64,000 nucleotides of DNA. It comes from Streptomyces spinoverrucosus (GTDB taxonomy: Bacteria; Actinomycetota; Actinomycetes; Streptomycetales; Streptomycetaceae). The stretch is from assembly GCF_006539505.1 (NCBI RefSeq), contig NZ_BJND01000019.1, positions 1 to 64,000 on the forward strand, in the 5' to 3' direction. Under the pieces are notes generated by a model. The model saw nothing but the letters and a program-made list of their open reading frames with translations, was not told the DNA's origin and searched no databases. Shown piece after piece: positions 9,205 to 18,951 of the stretch. The position numbers and the translations under genes are program-made. The first letter of the stretch is position 1; every line of letters begins with the position of its first letter.

Positions 9205-9846
9205 CTAGCGTTTCCGGTACGCCGCGGTGACCTCGACCTCCACCAGCCAGCCCTTGACAGCCAGTGAGGCGACCTCCATCGTGGCGCGTGCCGGACGGGC
9301 CTTGTTGGCGAGCAGCGGCGCCTTGGGTGCCGAAGTGCCCATCGGCACCGGCACCACCTGATGAGTCACCAGGTCGATGTTGGCGAAATACTGCCTGTAC
9401 GCGCGGTTCCACCCCGCGTAGTCGGCGCTCTCGGCGTCGGGCGGCTTCATCAGGTAGCACTTCATCGTGATGACGTCGGCCGGGGTGAGCCCCGCGGCCT
9501 CCAGGTTCGTCTTGATGTTGCGCAGCACGACGAGCGCCTGCGCCTCGGTGATCGTGACTCCTTGGGCGCCCTCGGTGAGGGACGGGTCGGTGTAGTACTC
9601 CGGAGTCCCCGGCGGCGCCGTGGGGTTGAGTGCGGAGGGCCCGAGTCCACTGCTCTGGTACACGGCCACCGCTCCGCCCGTCGCCACGCCGTTCGCGATG
9701 GCCGGGTTGGACTGGCCGTCGGGCAGCATGACGCGGACCTCCTTCGGGCCGGGCCACCAGCCCCGGGCGTCGGCGAGCGCGGTACCACCCGTGAGCAGCG
9801 AGGCGGTCAGGGCCGTACCGATGACAACTTTTGTACGCCGGTTCAT
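9205..9846 (-). CDS. Exported RidA/YjgF-family protein
   Basis: 213 aa. The N-terminus (MNRRTKVVIGTALTASLL, ending TALADA) is a signal peptide with a twin arginine. The remainder is a RidA-fold domain that keeps the active arginine in RPARATMEVASLA and a following VEVEVTAAY. Cytosolic RidA proteins hydrolyse reactive enamine/imine products of amino-acid enzymes; an exported one is unusual. Its ATG overlaps the stop of the upstream amine oxidase gene (ATGA), so the two are translationally coupled. It may hydrolyse imines made by the oxidase outside the membrane. Confidence 0.85.
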   Translation of the reverse strand: MNRRTKVVIGTALTASLLTGGTALADARGWWPGPKEVRVMLPDGQSNPAIANGVATGGAVAVYQSSGLGPSALNPTAPPGTPEYYTDPSLTEGAQGVTITEAQALVVLRNIKTNLEAAGLTPADVITMKCYLMKPPDAESADYAGWNRAYRQYFANIDLVTHQVVPVPMGTSAPKAPLLANKARPARATMEVASLAVKGWLVEVEVTAAYRKR

Positions 9847-11453
9847 GCGGCCATCACCCTCTCGTGGATGTCGGTCACGACCTTGCGGGCCGAGCTGAAA
9901 GCGCCGTGCTGCCAGGCGATGACGTGGCTGAGCCAGTCCCCGGCGAAGTACACATGTCCTGCGGGCCGGTTGAGGAGCCGGTACTCGGGGCCGTCCTGCG
10001 AGGGCCAGCCAACCCAGCCGCCCTCGATGTGCGGGGTGCGATGCCAGGCCACGCTGAAGGAGTGGTCGAGTTCCGTGCGGTACTTCTCGCCGTGGATCTT
10101 CACACCGCGGCTCACCGCCCGCGCGAGGCGCTCCTTGTGCGGCAGCACGCTGTACGCGAGGGCGTTGGCGCCGAAGTTGTAATAGCCGATGAGGGTGCCG
10201 CGGCGACCGAAGTGGCCGTGGGACGGGTACCAGATGGTGGCCAGGTCCGTGTCGGTGGGCGTGATCCCGCCGTAGATGTGCTCGTCGGTCTCCCACCAGC
10301 GGCTGCGGTACTCCAGGCCGATCTTGCCGACGGGTGTCGCGACCGGGTACTTCAGCGCGGCGGTGACGTCCGCGCCGAGGTTGTGCTTGATGCGGGCCAT
10401 GACCATGGGGGGTACGGCGGCGACGACGAAGTCGGCGTGCCGGGTACGGGTGCGGCCGTGGGCGTCCCGGTAGGTGACGTCGGCGCCATCCGCCAGGTTC
10501 CTGACCTCCAGCACTTCGGCGCCGTACGTGATGCGGTCCCGCCCTATCGCCCCGGCCAGGGCGTACGGGATGGTGTCCATGCCGCCGACCGGCTGGAACA
10601 TCAGCATGGCCTGGTCGTAGCCGAACTCGAAGGAGAACCGCTGCCCGACGCCGCTCGCTATGACGTCCGACAGTGAGGGCACCGGTCCCAGCACCGTGCC
10701 CGCCTCGAAGGCGGCGCCCGGCTCCACGGAGTAACCGCGCCGGTCGGTGCCCGTGTACGCGTAGCCGTCCGCCTTGCCCTTGATGGCGCCGAAGTTCTGC
10801 AGGAAGGCGATGAGCCTTTCCTTGTCGGTGGCGGTGAGCTCGGCGTCCAGGGCGCCCTGGTCGGTGGCCTTGGCGAGCAGCTCGGAGACGTAGCCGTAGA
10901 CGTCGGCCTTCGCGGTGCGCCAGCGGATCGGCTGCCCCGCGAGGGCGGCGCTGCTCTCGTGGTAGATGTACGCGTTGGCGTTCTGGTTGGTGAACACCTC
11001 GACGGGAACGCCGAGTTCACGGCAGTACTCAAGCGTGACATGCGACTGGGGCAGCCGGGCGGGCCCCGCGTTCATGTACTGGCCCTTGGAGAACGACGCG
11101 GTCTGTTTACGGCCGTCCAGATCGGTCAGGGACGTGCCGCCGCGCACGGTCCAGTTGCGGCCGCCGGGCCGGTCCTTCGCCTCCAGGATCCGGCAGTCGT
11201 AGCCCGCCTTGCCGAGTTCGTACGCGGTGGCCAGGCCGGCGATGCCGCCGCCGAGCACCAGGACCTTCTTGGCCCTGCGCCCGCTGAGTGTGAAGTCGCT
11301 CTTGCCCGGGGCCCGGTACCCGTCGGCCCGTACCTCCGGCGCCGGCGCGAGGCCCAGTGCGCCCATCGCCGAGTAGAGCACTCCCGCGCCGCCCGCGACC
11401 CCGACGGACTTCAGGAAGTCACGCCGGGATCCCGTGGATCTCTCCGTAGCCAT
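9843..11453 (-). CDS. Tat-exported FAD-dependent amine oxidase
   Basis: 536 aa. A Tat motif SRRDFLKSVG is at residues 8-17. The FAD-binding dinucleotide fold follows (VLVLGGGIAGLATAYELGKA, then EAKDRPGGRNW). The C-terminal FAD motif is YFAGDWLSHVIAWQHGA. This is the flavin monoamine oxidase / L-amino-acid oxidase family, which oxidises amines to imines and makes H2O2. First gene of the operon; its stop overlaps the RidA start by ATGA. The substrate is unknown. Confidence 0.9.
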   Translation of the reverse strand: MATERSTGSRRDFLKSVGVAGGAGVLYSAMGALGLAPAPEVRADGYRAPGKSDFTLSGRRAKKVLVLGGGIAGLATAYELGKAGYDCRILEAKDRPGGRNWTVRGGTSLTDLDGRKQTASFSKGQYMNAGPARLPQSHVTLEYCRELGVPVEVFTNQNANAYIYHESSAALAGQPIRWRTAKADVYGYVSELLAKATDQGALDAELTATDKERLIAFLQNFGAIKGKADGYAYTGTDRRGYSVEPGAAFEAGTVLGPVPSLSDVIASGVGQRFSFEFGYDQAMLMFQPVGGMDTIPYALAGAIGRDRITYGAEVLEVRNLADGADVTYRDAHGRTRTRHADFVVAAVPPMVMARIKHNLGADVTAALKYPVATPVGKIGLEYRSRWWETDEHIYGGITPTDTDLATIWYPSHGHFGRRGTLIGYYNFGANALAYSVLPHKERLARAVSRGVKIHGEKYRTELDHSFSVAWHRTPHIEGGWVGWPSQDGPEYRLLNRPAGHVYFAGDWLSHVIAWQHGAFSSARKVVTDIHERVMAA

Positions 11454-11658
11454 TCACTCCTCCTCACCGCGCCCGCGACCCGGACGCGACGTCCGATCAA
11501 CCCGGTCACGTGGGGGGCGAGTTGTTGCTGAGACCGGAGGTGCCACACGAGCCTCCGTCAGGACTGTTACGACGCCATGCCAATGACGTATCCGTGCCAT
11601 GAGCGTGCGAGTCGCGCCCGCGTCCGCCGTGTCGTGGCTCCTGCCTTAACCTGGGCAC

Positions 11659-13062
11659 GTGAACGCACCGGGGGACATGATCGACGGACGCTTCGAGCTG
11701 CTGGAGCGGCTCGGCAGCGGGGGAATGGGCACGGTCTGGCAGGCCCGGGACACCGTGCTGCACCGCGATGTCGCGCTCAAGGCGGTACGTCCGGACGCCG
11801 AGGCCTCCGAGGCGGTACGGGAACGGGTCATGCGGGAGGCGAGGGCGCTGGCCCGGCTCAGCAATCCCTATGTGGTGACGGTCCATCAGATCATCGAGGC
11901 GGATCCCCATCCGTGGATCGTGATGGAGCTGGTGCCGGGCGTCTCGCTCCAACAACGCCTGACCGACGGCCCGTTGAGCCCGCCGGAGGCAGCTCGTATC
12001 GGTCGCCAGGTGCTCTCCGGGTTGCGCGCCGCGCACGCGGCCGGCATCCAGCACCGGGACGTCAAGCCCGCCAACGTCCTGCTCCGCCCCGACGGCACCG
12101 CCGTCCTCACCGACTTCGGCATCGCCGCCCTCCAGGGCGCGACCGCGCTGACGGTCACCGGTGAGCTCGTGGGCTCTCCCGAATACATGGCGCCCGAGCG
12201 CGTCCGCGGCCACGGCGACGACCCGGCGGCCGACCTGTGGTCCCTCGGGCTCGTCCTGTACGTCTGCGTGGAAGGCGTCAGCCCCCTGCGCCGCGACACG
12301 AGCCTCGCCACGCTGGCCGCGGTCCTCGACGACCCGGTGCCCCCGCCCGCCAGCTCCGGCCCCCTCGCCCCCGTCCTGCAGTCCCTCCTCGTACGCGACC
12401 CGGCGGCACGCCCCGGCGCCGAGCAACTGGACGCGCTGCTGGCGCAGGTCGAGTCGGGTACCACGCCGCACTGGGCTCCGCCCACGCGGACGGCGACACC
12501 GGCGCCGACACCGACGCAGCTGGACAGGCCGCGTCCGGGGCGTCGGCCTCGTGGTCGCAAACCGCTCCTCGTCGCCGTCACCGCCCTGCTGGCCGTCGGC
12601 GCGGTCACCGCACTCGCGTTCACCCTGTTCACGCCCGACGACGGGAAGAAGGACGACAAGCAGACGGTCGTAGCGGAAGGCGGCTCAGCGGCGGGCACTC
12701 CCTCGACGCCGACGCCCACCCCGCCCGGAACCGGCCGCTGGATCGCCCAGCTCCACTCCGAACCGCTCTCCGCGGGCACCGCGGCCCGCGACCGGAGCCT
12801 CGCCCGGATCCGCGAGTCCGTCCCCGAGGCCGTCGTCGTCCGCAGCGACGACTACGCCTCGCTCCGCCCCGGCTACTGGGTGTTCTACGCCCCGGGCCCG
12901 TTCGCCGACGGCCGCGCGGCACTGACCTTCTGCGCCGAGCGCGGGCATACGACTCCGAACGCCTGCTTGGGCCGCTACCTGAGCGCCAGCCCGGCCGATT
13001 TCGCCCTCCAGTGCCGCCCACCGGCGACGGCCCCGACGGGCCGCTGTACGCGCGCCACGTAG
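11659..13062 (+). CDS. Transmembrane Ser/Thr protein kinase (PknB-like)
   Basis: 467 aa. The kinase domain spans residues about 10-270: glycine loop LGSGGMGTVWQARD, lysine in VALKAV, catalytic HRDVKPANVLL, DFG in LTDFGIAAL, and SPEYMAPERV. A proline-rich linker is followed by one transmembrane helix (about 295-317). The external domain (about 355-467) resembles a SPOR-like or peptidoglycan-sensing module, not the usual PASTA repeats. The GTG at 11659 sits six bases after TAACCT, suggesting a leaderless transcript. Convergent with the LAL gene. Confidence 0.92.
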   Translation: MNAPGDMIDGRFELLERLGSGGMGTVWQARDTVLHRDVALKAVRPDAEASEAVRERVMREARALARLSNPYVVTVHQIIEADPHPWIVMELVPGVSLQQRLTDGPLSPPEAARIGRQVLSGLRAAHAAGIQHRDVKPANVLLRPDGTAVLTDFGIAALQGATALTVTGELVGSPEYMAPERVRGHGDDPAADLWSLGLVLYVCVEGVSPLRRDTSLATLAAVLDDPVPPPASSGPLAPVLQSLLVRDPAARPGAEQLDALLAQVESGTTPHWAPPTRTATPAPTPTQLDRPRPGRRPRGRKPLLVAVTALLAVGAVTALAFTLFTPDDGKKDDKQTVVAEGGSAAGTPSTPTPTPPGTGRWIAQLHSEPLSAGTAARDRSLARIRESVPEAVVVRSDDYASLRPGYWVFYAPGPFADGRAALTFCAERGHTTPNACLGRYLSASPADFALQCRPPATAPTGRCTRAT

Positions 13063-13092
13063 GGGCGGCGGGCGATCAGCCGGGCCCCGAGG

Positions 13093-16002
13093 TCACGGCC
13101 GAGGCCGCGGGAACGTCTCCAACGCCCGCGCCAGCCCCGCCGCATCCGTACCCACCTTGCGATACACCAGTGACAGCAACTGCCGCACCCCCTGCTCGGT
13201 GAGACGCAGCTCCTTCGCCACGACCGCGGCCGGCTTGCCCAGCGCGGTCAGTTCGGCGGCTCGGCGTTCCTGGGCCGTGAGGGTGTCCGTCTGGGCGTAG
13301 CGCAGGGGCAGGGGGCGCAGACCGGCGGCCGAGAGCTCGTCCCGGGCCCGCGCCGCCAGGGCCTCCGCACCGCAGTGCACGGCGCCTTCCAGACCCTGGT
13401 AGAGCCGGTCGGCGGCCTCCGGGACCCGGCCGTTGCGGGACAGCGCGGCGCCGTGTCCGACGAGCGCACGGGCCAGTTCGTACGCCGCGGGCGAGCGCTG
13501 CAGTTCGGTGACGGCCTCGGCGTACAGGTCCAGTGCGGCCGTACCGCCGGTCACCTCGGCCTCGGTGTGCAGTGCCTGACCGATCGCGGAGGCCGCGCCG
13601 AAGTCACGGGCCCGCTTGACGGCGTCCCGCGCGAGCCGGACCGCGCGGTCCGGCGCGGACGGCGCGAGGGCGTACGCCAGGTTCAGCTGCCACGGGCACC
13701 AGGCGGGGTTGCGCCACGCCCGCGCCTCCAGCCGGTCGCCGACGGCGGCCAGCCGCTGCTCCGCCTCGCCGTGCCGGCCCTCGGCGAGGAGCAGTTCGGA
13801 GTAGACGGTGCGGGGGTCCGGGTAGATGACGGCGTTCGGGACGGCATCGCCGTAGTGGTACGAGTCTGCGAGCTCACGGGCGTCGGCGGTGCGGCCGCGG
13901 GCCAGCAGGGTCTGGATGAGGATGCCGATGGCGAACCATTGGGCGGGGACGGCGCCCTCCACCCGTTCGGCGGTGCGCAGACCCTCCCGTGCCCAGTGTT
14001 CCGCCTCGGTCAGCAGTCCCCGGCGGTAGCGGATATAGCCGAAGAGGGTCTGGCCGACGGCCAGATGCGAGCCGCGCCAGCCCTTGCGCGCGCACTCGGC
14101 CATGCCCTTGGTGAACAATTCTTCGGCACGGCCCGGCTGGTCGCCGTACATGAACACCAGGGCGACGGAGACAGGAACCTCGAAGCCCCGGTTCTCCTCG
14201 GTCCAGCTCATGCCGCCGCGCAGGGCTTCCTCGGCGCAGGTGAGAGCGGTGTGCCGTGGTTCGCCGCGGACCAACGCGTCCCAGCCCCGGAGCCCCAGGA
14301 TGTAACGCTCCTCCAGGCCCCGGCCCGTCAGTCGCTCGGCGAGCCGTGCCAGCTTGCGTGAGCGGGCGGGGGAGTCGGGCTCGTCGGCGCGGAACATGCT
14401 CCAGACGTAATGATCGGCCTGCATGCGCAGCTTGACCCGCGCGTTGGCGGCCTGGCGCGCTTCCTGCTCGGCCACGGCCGCGGCCTCCGCCATCTGATCT
14501 GTGTGTGCCAGCGCCTGGGTCAGCCGGTAGACGATGGAAGCACGCAGGTCGGGGTGGATTTCCGGCTCGGTGAGCGCCTCCCGAAGATGGCTGACCGTGG
14601 CCGTGGGCTCGATCAGGAAGGTGGAGCAGGCGAGATCATGGAGGAGTGCGGCACGATCTTCCGGAAGCGGCGGCTCCTGCAGCGCTCGGGCGAGCAGTCG
14701 GCGGGCGGCTTCCGGGGCACCGGCGCGAAGGTATTCGCGGGCGGCCTCCCAGAGGCAGGCAACCGCCTCGGCGTTGCCTTCGCAGGGCACCTCCAGCAGG
14801 TGCCGGGCGGCGGCCGTCGGGCCGAGTCCCGCCGCACGGACGGCCACGGCGGCCGCGTTGTGCATGCCGACCCGGAACGGAGTGCGGATCGAGCGGTAGA
14901 TCGTGGTGGCGATCAGCGGATGCACGAACTCCAGACCGCCCCCCGGCCCGTGCCCCTCGGCCAGGATGCGGGCCGAGCGCAACTGCTCGGTCGCCTCGGC
15001 GGCCTGCTCACTGCCGATGCACGCGATGGTGGCGGCGATGTCCGGTCGGAACGGGGCACCCAGCACGGCTCCCGCCTCGGCGAAGTGGACGGTGCTGGTG
15101 CTGAGCCGCCCGAGGCACTCGATGAGGCCCGGCCCCTTGACCGCCGCCGCGAGGTCCCGCATGGCCGCCAGCTCATCCGGTGCGCCCTTGACCTCGCGTT
15201 CGCCGAGCCGGATGGCGAGTTCTACGGCCTCGAACGGACTTCCGCTGGTGACTTCCCAGCATTCCCTGCAGAACTCGTCGTCGGCCGCCTCACCCACCTC
15301 CTCTCGGACGATCCGCGCCACGGCCTCGCGGGTGAGCGGTGCCAGGGAGTAGGGGCGAGTCCCCTGACCTGTCACGAGCGCACGGAAGGGGGCCGCCTCG
15401 GGCGGCAGTTCGTTCGGCCGGTAGGCGACGACGATGAGCAGCGGAAGGCCTTCGGCCCGCGCCGCGAAGGAGGTGAGCCAGCCGAGGGACTCGACGTCGG
15501 CCCAGTGCAGGTCGTCCAGGAGCAGAACCATGGGCGCCTTCATCACCGTCAGGCGCGTCATGACCCAGTCGATTCCGTCACGCACCCCGGTCGGGTCCGG
15601 CATCTGGCCGGTGTCCGTCGCCTCCAGCCCGAGTGCCACGGCGACGATGTCGTACCAGCTTCCGAGGAAGGTACGCAGTTGTTGCTGTTCCATGGCCGCC
15701 AGGGCCGGTTGAACGAGCTGGCGCACCACGTGGAACGCCAGCTCCTGTTCGTTCTCGCCACCCCGGCCCGAGAGCACGGTGAACCCATGTGCGACGGCCC
15801 GGGCGCGTGCCTCCGAGAGAAGCCTCGTCTTGCCCATGCCCGCCGGGCCGGTGAAGGCGAGCAGTCTGCCCTGCCCCGCGCGCGGCGTACCGTCGGCGGC
15901 GTCACGGAGGTCCGACAACGCGGCCTCAAGACCGTGAAGTTCCCGGTCGCGCTCGAACAACGACCGGGGCTCCGTGATCGGTTGTCGCGACACTTGCGCC
16001 AT
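13093..16002 (-). CDS. LAL-type LuxR regulator with AAA ATPase domain
   Basis: 969 aa, the size of the Large ATP-binding regulators of the LuxR family. Walker A GPAGMGKT lies near residue 52 and Walker B VLLLDDLHWAD near residue 160. A long helical TPR-like middle follows. The C-terminal HTH begins LTAQERRAAEL and contains the LuxR pattern VAKELRLTEQGVRQLL. LALs often activate natural-product clusters. The terpene cyclase and P450 lie directly upstream in the same orientation, so a regulatory link is plausible but not shown. Confidence 0.92.
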   Translation of the reverse strand: MAQVSRQPITEPRSLFERDRELHGLEAALSDLRDAADGTPRAGQGRLLAFTGPAGMGKTRLLSEARARAVAHGFTVLSGRGGENEQELAFHVVRQLVQPALAAMEQQQLRTFLGSWYDIVAVALGLEATDTGQMPDPTGVRDGIDWVMTRLTVMKAPMVLLLDDLHWADVESLGWLTSFAARAEGLPLLIVVAYRPNELPPEAAPFRALVTGQGTRPYSLAPLTREAVARIVREEVGEAADDEFCRECWEVTSGSPFEAVELAIRLGEREVKGAPDELAAMRDLAAAVKGPGLIECLGRLSTSTVHFAEAGAVLGAPFRPDIAATIACIGSEQAAEATEQLRSARILAEGHGPGGGLEFVHPLIATTIYRSIRTPFRVGMHNAAAVAVRAAGLGPTAAARHLLEVPCEGNAEAVACLWEAAREYLRAGAPEAARRLLARALQEPPLPEDRAALLHDLACSTFLIEPTATVSHLREALTEPEIHPDLRASIVYRLTQALAHTDQMAEAAAVAEQEARQAANARVKLRMQADHYVWSMFRADEPDSPARSRKLARLAERLTGRGLEERYILGLRGWDALVRGEPRHTALTCAEEALRGGMSWTEENRGFEVPVSVALVFMYGDQPGRAEELFTKGMAECARKGWRGSHLAVGQTLFGYIRYRRGLLTEAEHWAREGLRTAERVEGAVPAQWFAIGILIQTLLARGRTADARELADSYHYGDAVPNAVIYPDPRTVYSELLLAEGRHGEAEQRLAAVGDRLEARAWRNPAWCPWQLNLAYALAPSAPDRAVRLARDAVKRARDFGAASAIGQALHTEAEVTGGTAALDLYAEAVTELQRSPAAYELARALVGHGAALSRNGRVPEAADRLYQGLEGAVHCGAEALAARARDELSAAGLRPLPLRYAQTDTLTAQERRAAELTALGKPAAVVAKELRLTEQGVRQLLSLVYRKVGTDAAGLARALETFPRPRP

Positions 16003-16184
16003 GTGCGCTACCGCTTCCTGTCATTGATCCTCGGAGGACAGCGCCGAGAGTACGCCCTGGTGGACGCTCCGTGGCCAAATTGAGGAATGAGGATGACAGG
16101 GAAGGATGAATCATCCGGCGGCGTGGTTTGATTGTCTGTTCTTCGGGTACATCTCTTCGATCGTCGGGGTCATGCGTTCGTGCC

Positions 16185-17192
16185 TCACGAACGGACGGCC
16201 GCCACGGCGGCGTCCGCGTAGCGCGGGACGGTGCGGGACCAGTAGTAGCAGCCGCGGATCCAGCCGACCATGCCCTCCACATAGCCGACGCCGGCAGGAC
16301 TCAACTCCGATTCGATCTCCTCGTAGAGCTCCTCGAACTCACGGATCGTGTCGTTGATCTGTCGGATGGCCAGTCTCACCGCGATCGGCAGGGAGCACTG
16401 TCGCGCGCGCTGGTGGGCCAGGGCCAGATTGATCATTCCGCCCGCCCGTTGTTCCTTCACCGCGGAGAAGAGGTCGGCCGTCCATACGGCCGCGTCGACC
16501 GACAGCCGCCTCAGACGTTCCATGACGGGGTGGTAGAACTCCTCGGCGGTCACCTCGCGGGACTGCGCGGCCTCGTACAGCGGGTAGAAGGGTTCAACGC
16601 CCGCGGTGAGCGAGCGTATGGTCGTGCACACTCCGGTCGATATAGGGACAGCGTGTGTCTGGGCCACCGATTCGTACAGCAGACCGTGTACGTACTCGCG
16701 GCTCCGCCAGCTCCATCGCGCCGCCTGCGCGGGCGTGCACCGCTCCTGGACCTGGCGGCGGAGGTCGGTCAGCGCGGCGCCGAGCGGAGTGCTGGGCGGC
16801 TGGCCGTCGCGCAGAATCCCGATGCTCTCGCACAACATGGGCAGCAGCCGGCCCGGCCACCGGCGGCCGAGTTCTTCGGCGCGGTCGTCGAAGACGAATT
16901 GATAGGCGATCTGGTTCGCCACGATCTGCAGAATGTCCCGGCCCACCGTCGGGCTGTTGTAGGACGCGAGCTGCGCGGGCCGAGTGCGGACAATCATGTC
17001 CGCCACGGCGGGGTCGTCGGTCAGTCCCCACGCGCGCAACCACGCGTCGACTCCTGCCGTGACTTCGGACTCATGGGGATTGCTGAGAAATGGGAAGGGC
17101 ATGTAGAGGGAGGCGTCTATGAGTTCCTTGAGGGTGCCTCCGGGCAGTCCGCTGTGCGATGCGGTCGGGATTTCCTGATGCACCGTGGGCAT
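16185..17192 (-). CDS. Class I terpene cyclase with variant NSE motif
   Basis: 335 aa, the normal length of bacterial sesqui/diterpene cyclases. The first metal motif is DDRAE at residues 102-106. The second, normally N-D-x-x-S-x-x-x-E, reads ADLFSAVKE at 239-247, so the first metal-ligating Asn is Ala while Ser and Glu remain. The conserved RY pair is R324-Y325 (VPRYAD). GGCAGGTG precedes the ATG. It lies 28 bp after the P450 stop, so they form an operon. The product cannot be predicted, and the altered NSE may change or weaken activity. Confidence 0.88.
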   Translation of the reverse strand: MPTVHQEIPTASHSGLPGGTLKELIDASLYMPFPFLSNPHESEVTAGVDAWLRAWGLTDDPAVADMIVRTRPAQLASYNSPTVGRDILQIVANQIAYQFVFDDRAEELGRRWPGRLLPMLCESIGILRDGQPPSTPLGAALTDLRRQVQERCTPAQAARWSWRSREYVHGLLYESVAQTHAVPISTGVCTTIRSLTAGVEPFYPLYEAAQSREVTAEEFYHPVMERLRRLSVDAAVWTADLFSAVKEQRAGGMINLALAHQRARQCSLPIAVRLAIRQINDTIREFEELYEEIESELSPAGVGYVEGMVGWIRGCYYWSRTVPRYADAAVAAVRS

Positions 17193-17220
17193 CGTTGTCA
17201 CCTGCCGTTCGGAAAAGCTG

Positions 17221-18621
17221 TCATGCCTGACGCGGCTCACAGAGCATCACCAGCGCCCTCGGCCCCAATGTCGCCGCCGGGCGCGGCTGTCCGTCGTGCC
17301 CCGACACCGGCCGCAGACGCCATTGAGCGGCAACCGCCGCGACCCCCACCATCGCCTCCGCCATGGCGAATCTGTCGCCGATGCATTTGCGGTTTCCCGC
17401 GGCGAAAGGCAGCATCGCGCCCTTCCGTACGGTCGTCTCCTGTTCCGGAAGCCAGCGTTCGGGAAGAAAACGTTCGGGGTTGGGGAAAGACGCGGGGTCG
17501 TGGTGCAGGAGATAGGGGCTGTAAAGGATCATCGCCCCCTGTGGAAGCCGATGCCCGCCGAACTCCGTCTCACGCGTGGTGACCCGGGTGAACAGCCAGC
17601 CGGGCGGAGACACGCGCAGCGTCTCGGTGACCACGCACCGGGCGTATTCCAGGCGCCCCAACTCCTCGTGGCCCGGAGCGCGTCCATCGGGGAGTACCGC
17701 GTCGACCTCGCGGTGCAGTGCGCGCTCCGCCTCCGGGTTCACCGCCAGCAGGCTGAACGCCGAGGCCAGGCACATCGCCGTGGTCTCCACACCGGTGAGC
17801 AGGAGCGTGATGAGCTGGTCGTGGATTTCCCGGTCGGTGATCCCTCGCGGTTCTGTGGCGTTGCCGTCCGCCTCACCGCCCCCGGCGCCGTCCCCGTCGC
17901 GCGCCGCGAGCAGCGTGCCCAGGAGATCCTCGCGTGGAGGGGCTGCCCGGCGTTCGGTGATGATCGCGTCGACCAGAGTGTGCAGGCGGTGAAGTGCCTG
18001 CTGGTAGCGCCGGTTCGCGGGCGTGGGTATGCGGAAGACGGCCTCGACCGGCACGACCGTACGGGCGAACAGGCCCCGCACGACCGTGGCGAGGCTCTCG
18101 CGCACGAGGGCCGCCCGCTCGGCGCCCAGCGAGCCGGAGAACAGCACCCGGCTGGTTACCCGCGTCGTCAGCGCCATCATCGCCCCGGTGACGTCGACCT
18201 GCTCGCCCGCCCGCCACTCACGGCACAGCGCCTCGGCCTCCTCGGCCATCAGCTCGGTGTACGCCGCGATGCGGGACGGGTGGAAGCCGGGTTGCAGGAG
18301 CATGCGTTGGCGGCGGTGCTCGGACTGCGGGCAGGTGACGATGCCGTTGCCCATCAGCGCGCCGAGCCGGTCGTACTGCGTGCCGCCCTTGTCGAAGGTG
18401 TGCGGGTCCATGAGCATCTGATGGACCAGATTCGGATCGCAGATCATCCAGGCACGCTGCGGGCCCAGGCGTAACTCGACCAGATCCCCTTGGGCGGGGA
18501 GGGAATTCAGAAAGTCCAGCGGGCGCCGGAACAAGGCGATAGCATGGCTGACGGGTGGGAATATGCCCGGCGCAGTACCCACGGTCGATACTCGGGCCGG
18601 TTCGGTCACAGCACGACTCAT
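17221..18621 (-). CDS. Cytochrome P450, terpene-cluster type
   Basis: 466 aa. I-helix LLTGVETTAMCLA, ExxR in VTETLRVSP, and heme loop PFAAGNRKCIGDRFAMAE. Overall layout resembles P450s paired with terpene cyclases (CYP170-like proteins) rather than short soluble CYP105/107 types. The acid-alcohol pair normally AGxET appears as TGVETT. It is the first gene of a two-gene operon with the cyclase and probably oxidises its product. No ferredoxin lies nearby, so redox partners must come from elsewhere. Confidence 0.9.
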   Translation of the reverse strand: MSRAVTEPARVSTVGTAPGIFPPVSHAIALFRRPLDFLNSLPAQGDLVELRLGPQRAWMICDPNLVHQMLMDPHTFDKGGTQYDRLGALMGNGIVTCPQSEHRRQRMLLQPGFHPSRIAAYTELMAEEAEALCREWRAGEQVDVTGAMMALTTRVTSRVLFSGSLGAERAALVRESLATVVRGLFARTVVPVEAVFRIPTPANRRYQQALHRLHTLVDAIITERRAAPPREDLLGTLLAARDGDGAGGGEADGNATEPRGITDREIHDQLITLLLTGVETTAMCLASAFSLLAVNPEAERALHREVDAVLPDGRAPGHEELGRLEYARCVVTETLRVSPPGWLFTRVTTRETEFGGHRLPQGAMILYSPYLLHHDPASFPNPERFLPERWLPEQETTVRKGAMLPFAAGNRKCIGDRFAMAEAMVGVAAVAAQWRLRPVSGHDGQPRPAATLGPRALVMLCEPRQA

Positions 18622-18897
18622 CGAATACCCCTTGCCTCAGCCGACACATGGAAAGCCGGTGACTGTTCACCGGCTGTGCGCTTGAATCCTTGTTCTGCCC
18701 AGTTCAACCCGCGGTCGGCCCCTCGAATCCTCTTTTCTCGGGGGCGCACGGGAGCACAAAGAAGCATCGGTGAACGGCAGTTGATAGGGCCTGCAGAAAA
18801 CGACTATTGACTTCGGGCGCCGTACTCGTCGTCGACACCGACGGCGAGGACGGCGGCTCCGGCTCCGGGGGGGGGCTGCTGTCAGGCCCCGCCATTT
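18622..18897. other. Intergenic region upstream of the P450
   Basis: About 275 bp between the P450 start and the repeat array at the end of the DUF5997 gene. I see no convincing coding sequence. The promoter of the P450-cyclase operon must lie here, but no clear -35/-10 pair was assigned. A run of nine G occurs near 18868-18876. Confidence 0.4.
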
Positions 18898-18951
18898 CTC
18901 TCAGGAACCGCAAGAACCTCAGGAACCGCAGAAACCTCAAGAACCTCAGGA
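18898..18951. repeat. 9-bp tandem repeat, six units
   Basis: Six imperfect 9-bp units alternate between CTCAGGAAC-like and CGCAAGAAC-like sequence. The TGA stop of the DUF5997 gene (complement of TCA at 18946-18948) lies in the last unit, so the array has grown at the gene's 3' end. Confidence 0.85.

Noticed and set aside
14410..16083. A 557-codon open frame on the + strand
   Set aside because: It lies wholly antisense to the LAL regulator, which has clear Walker and LuxR motifs; the + frame is Gly/Arg-rich with no family resemblance, as expected from GC-rich codon bias.
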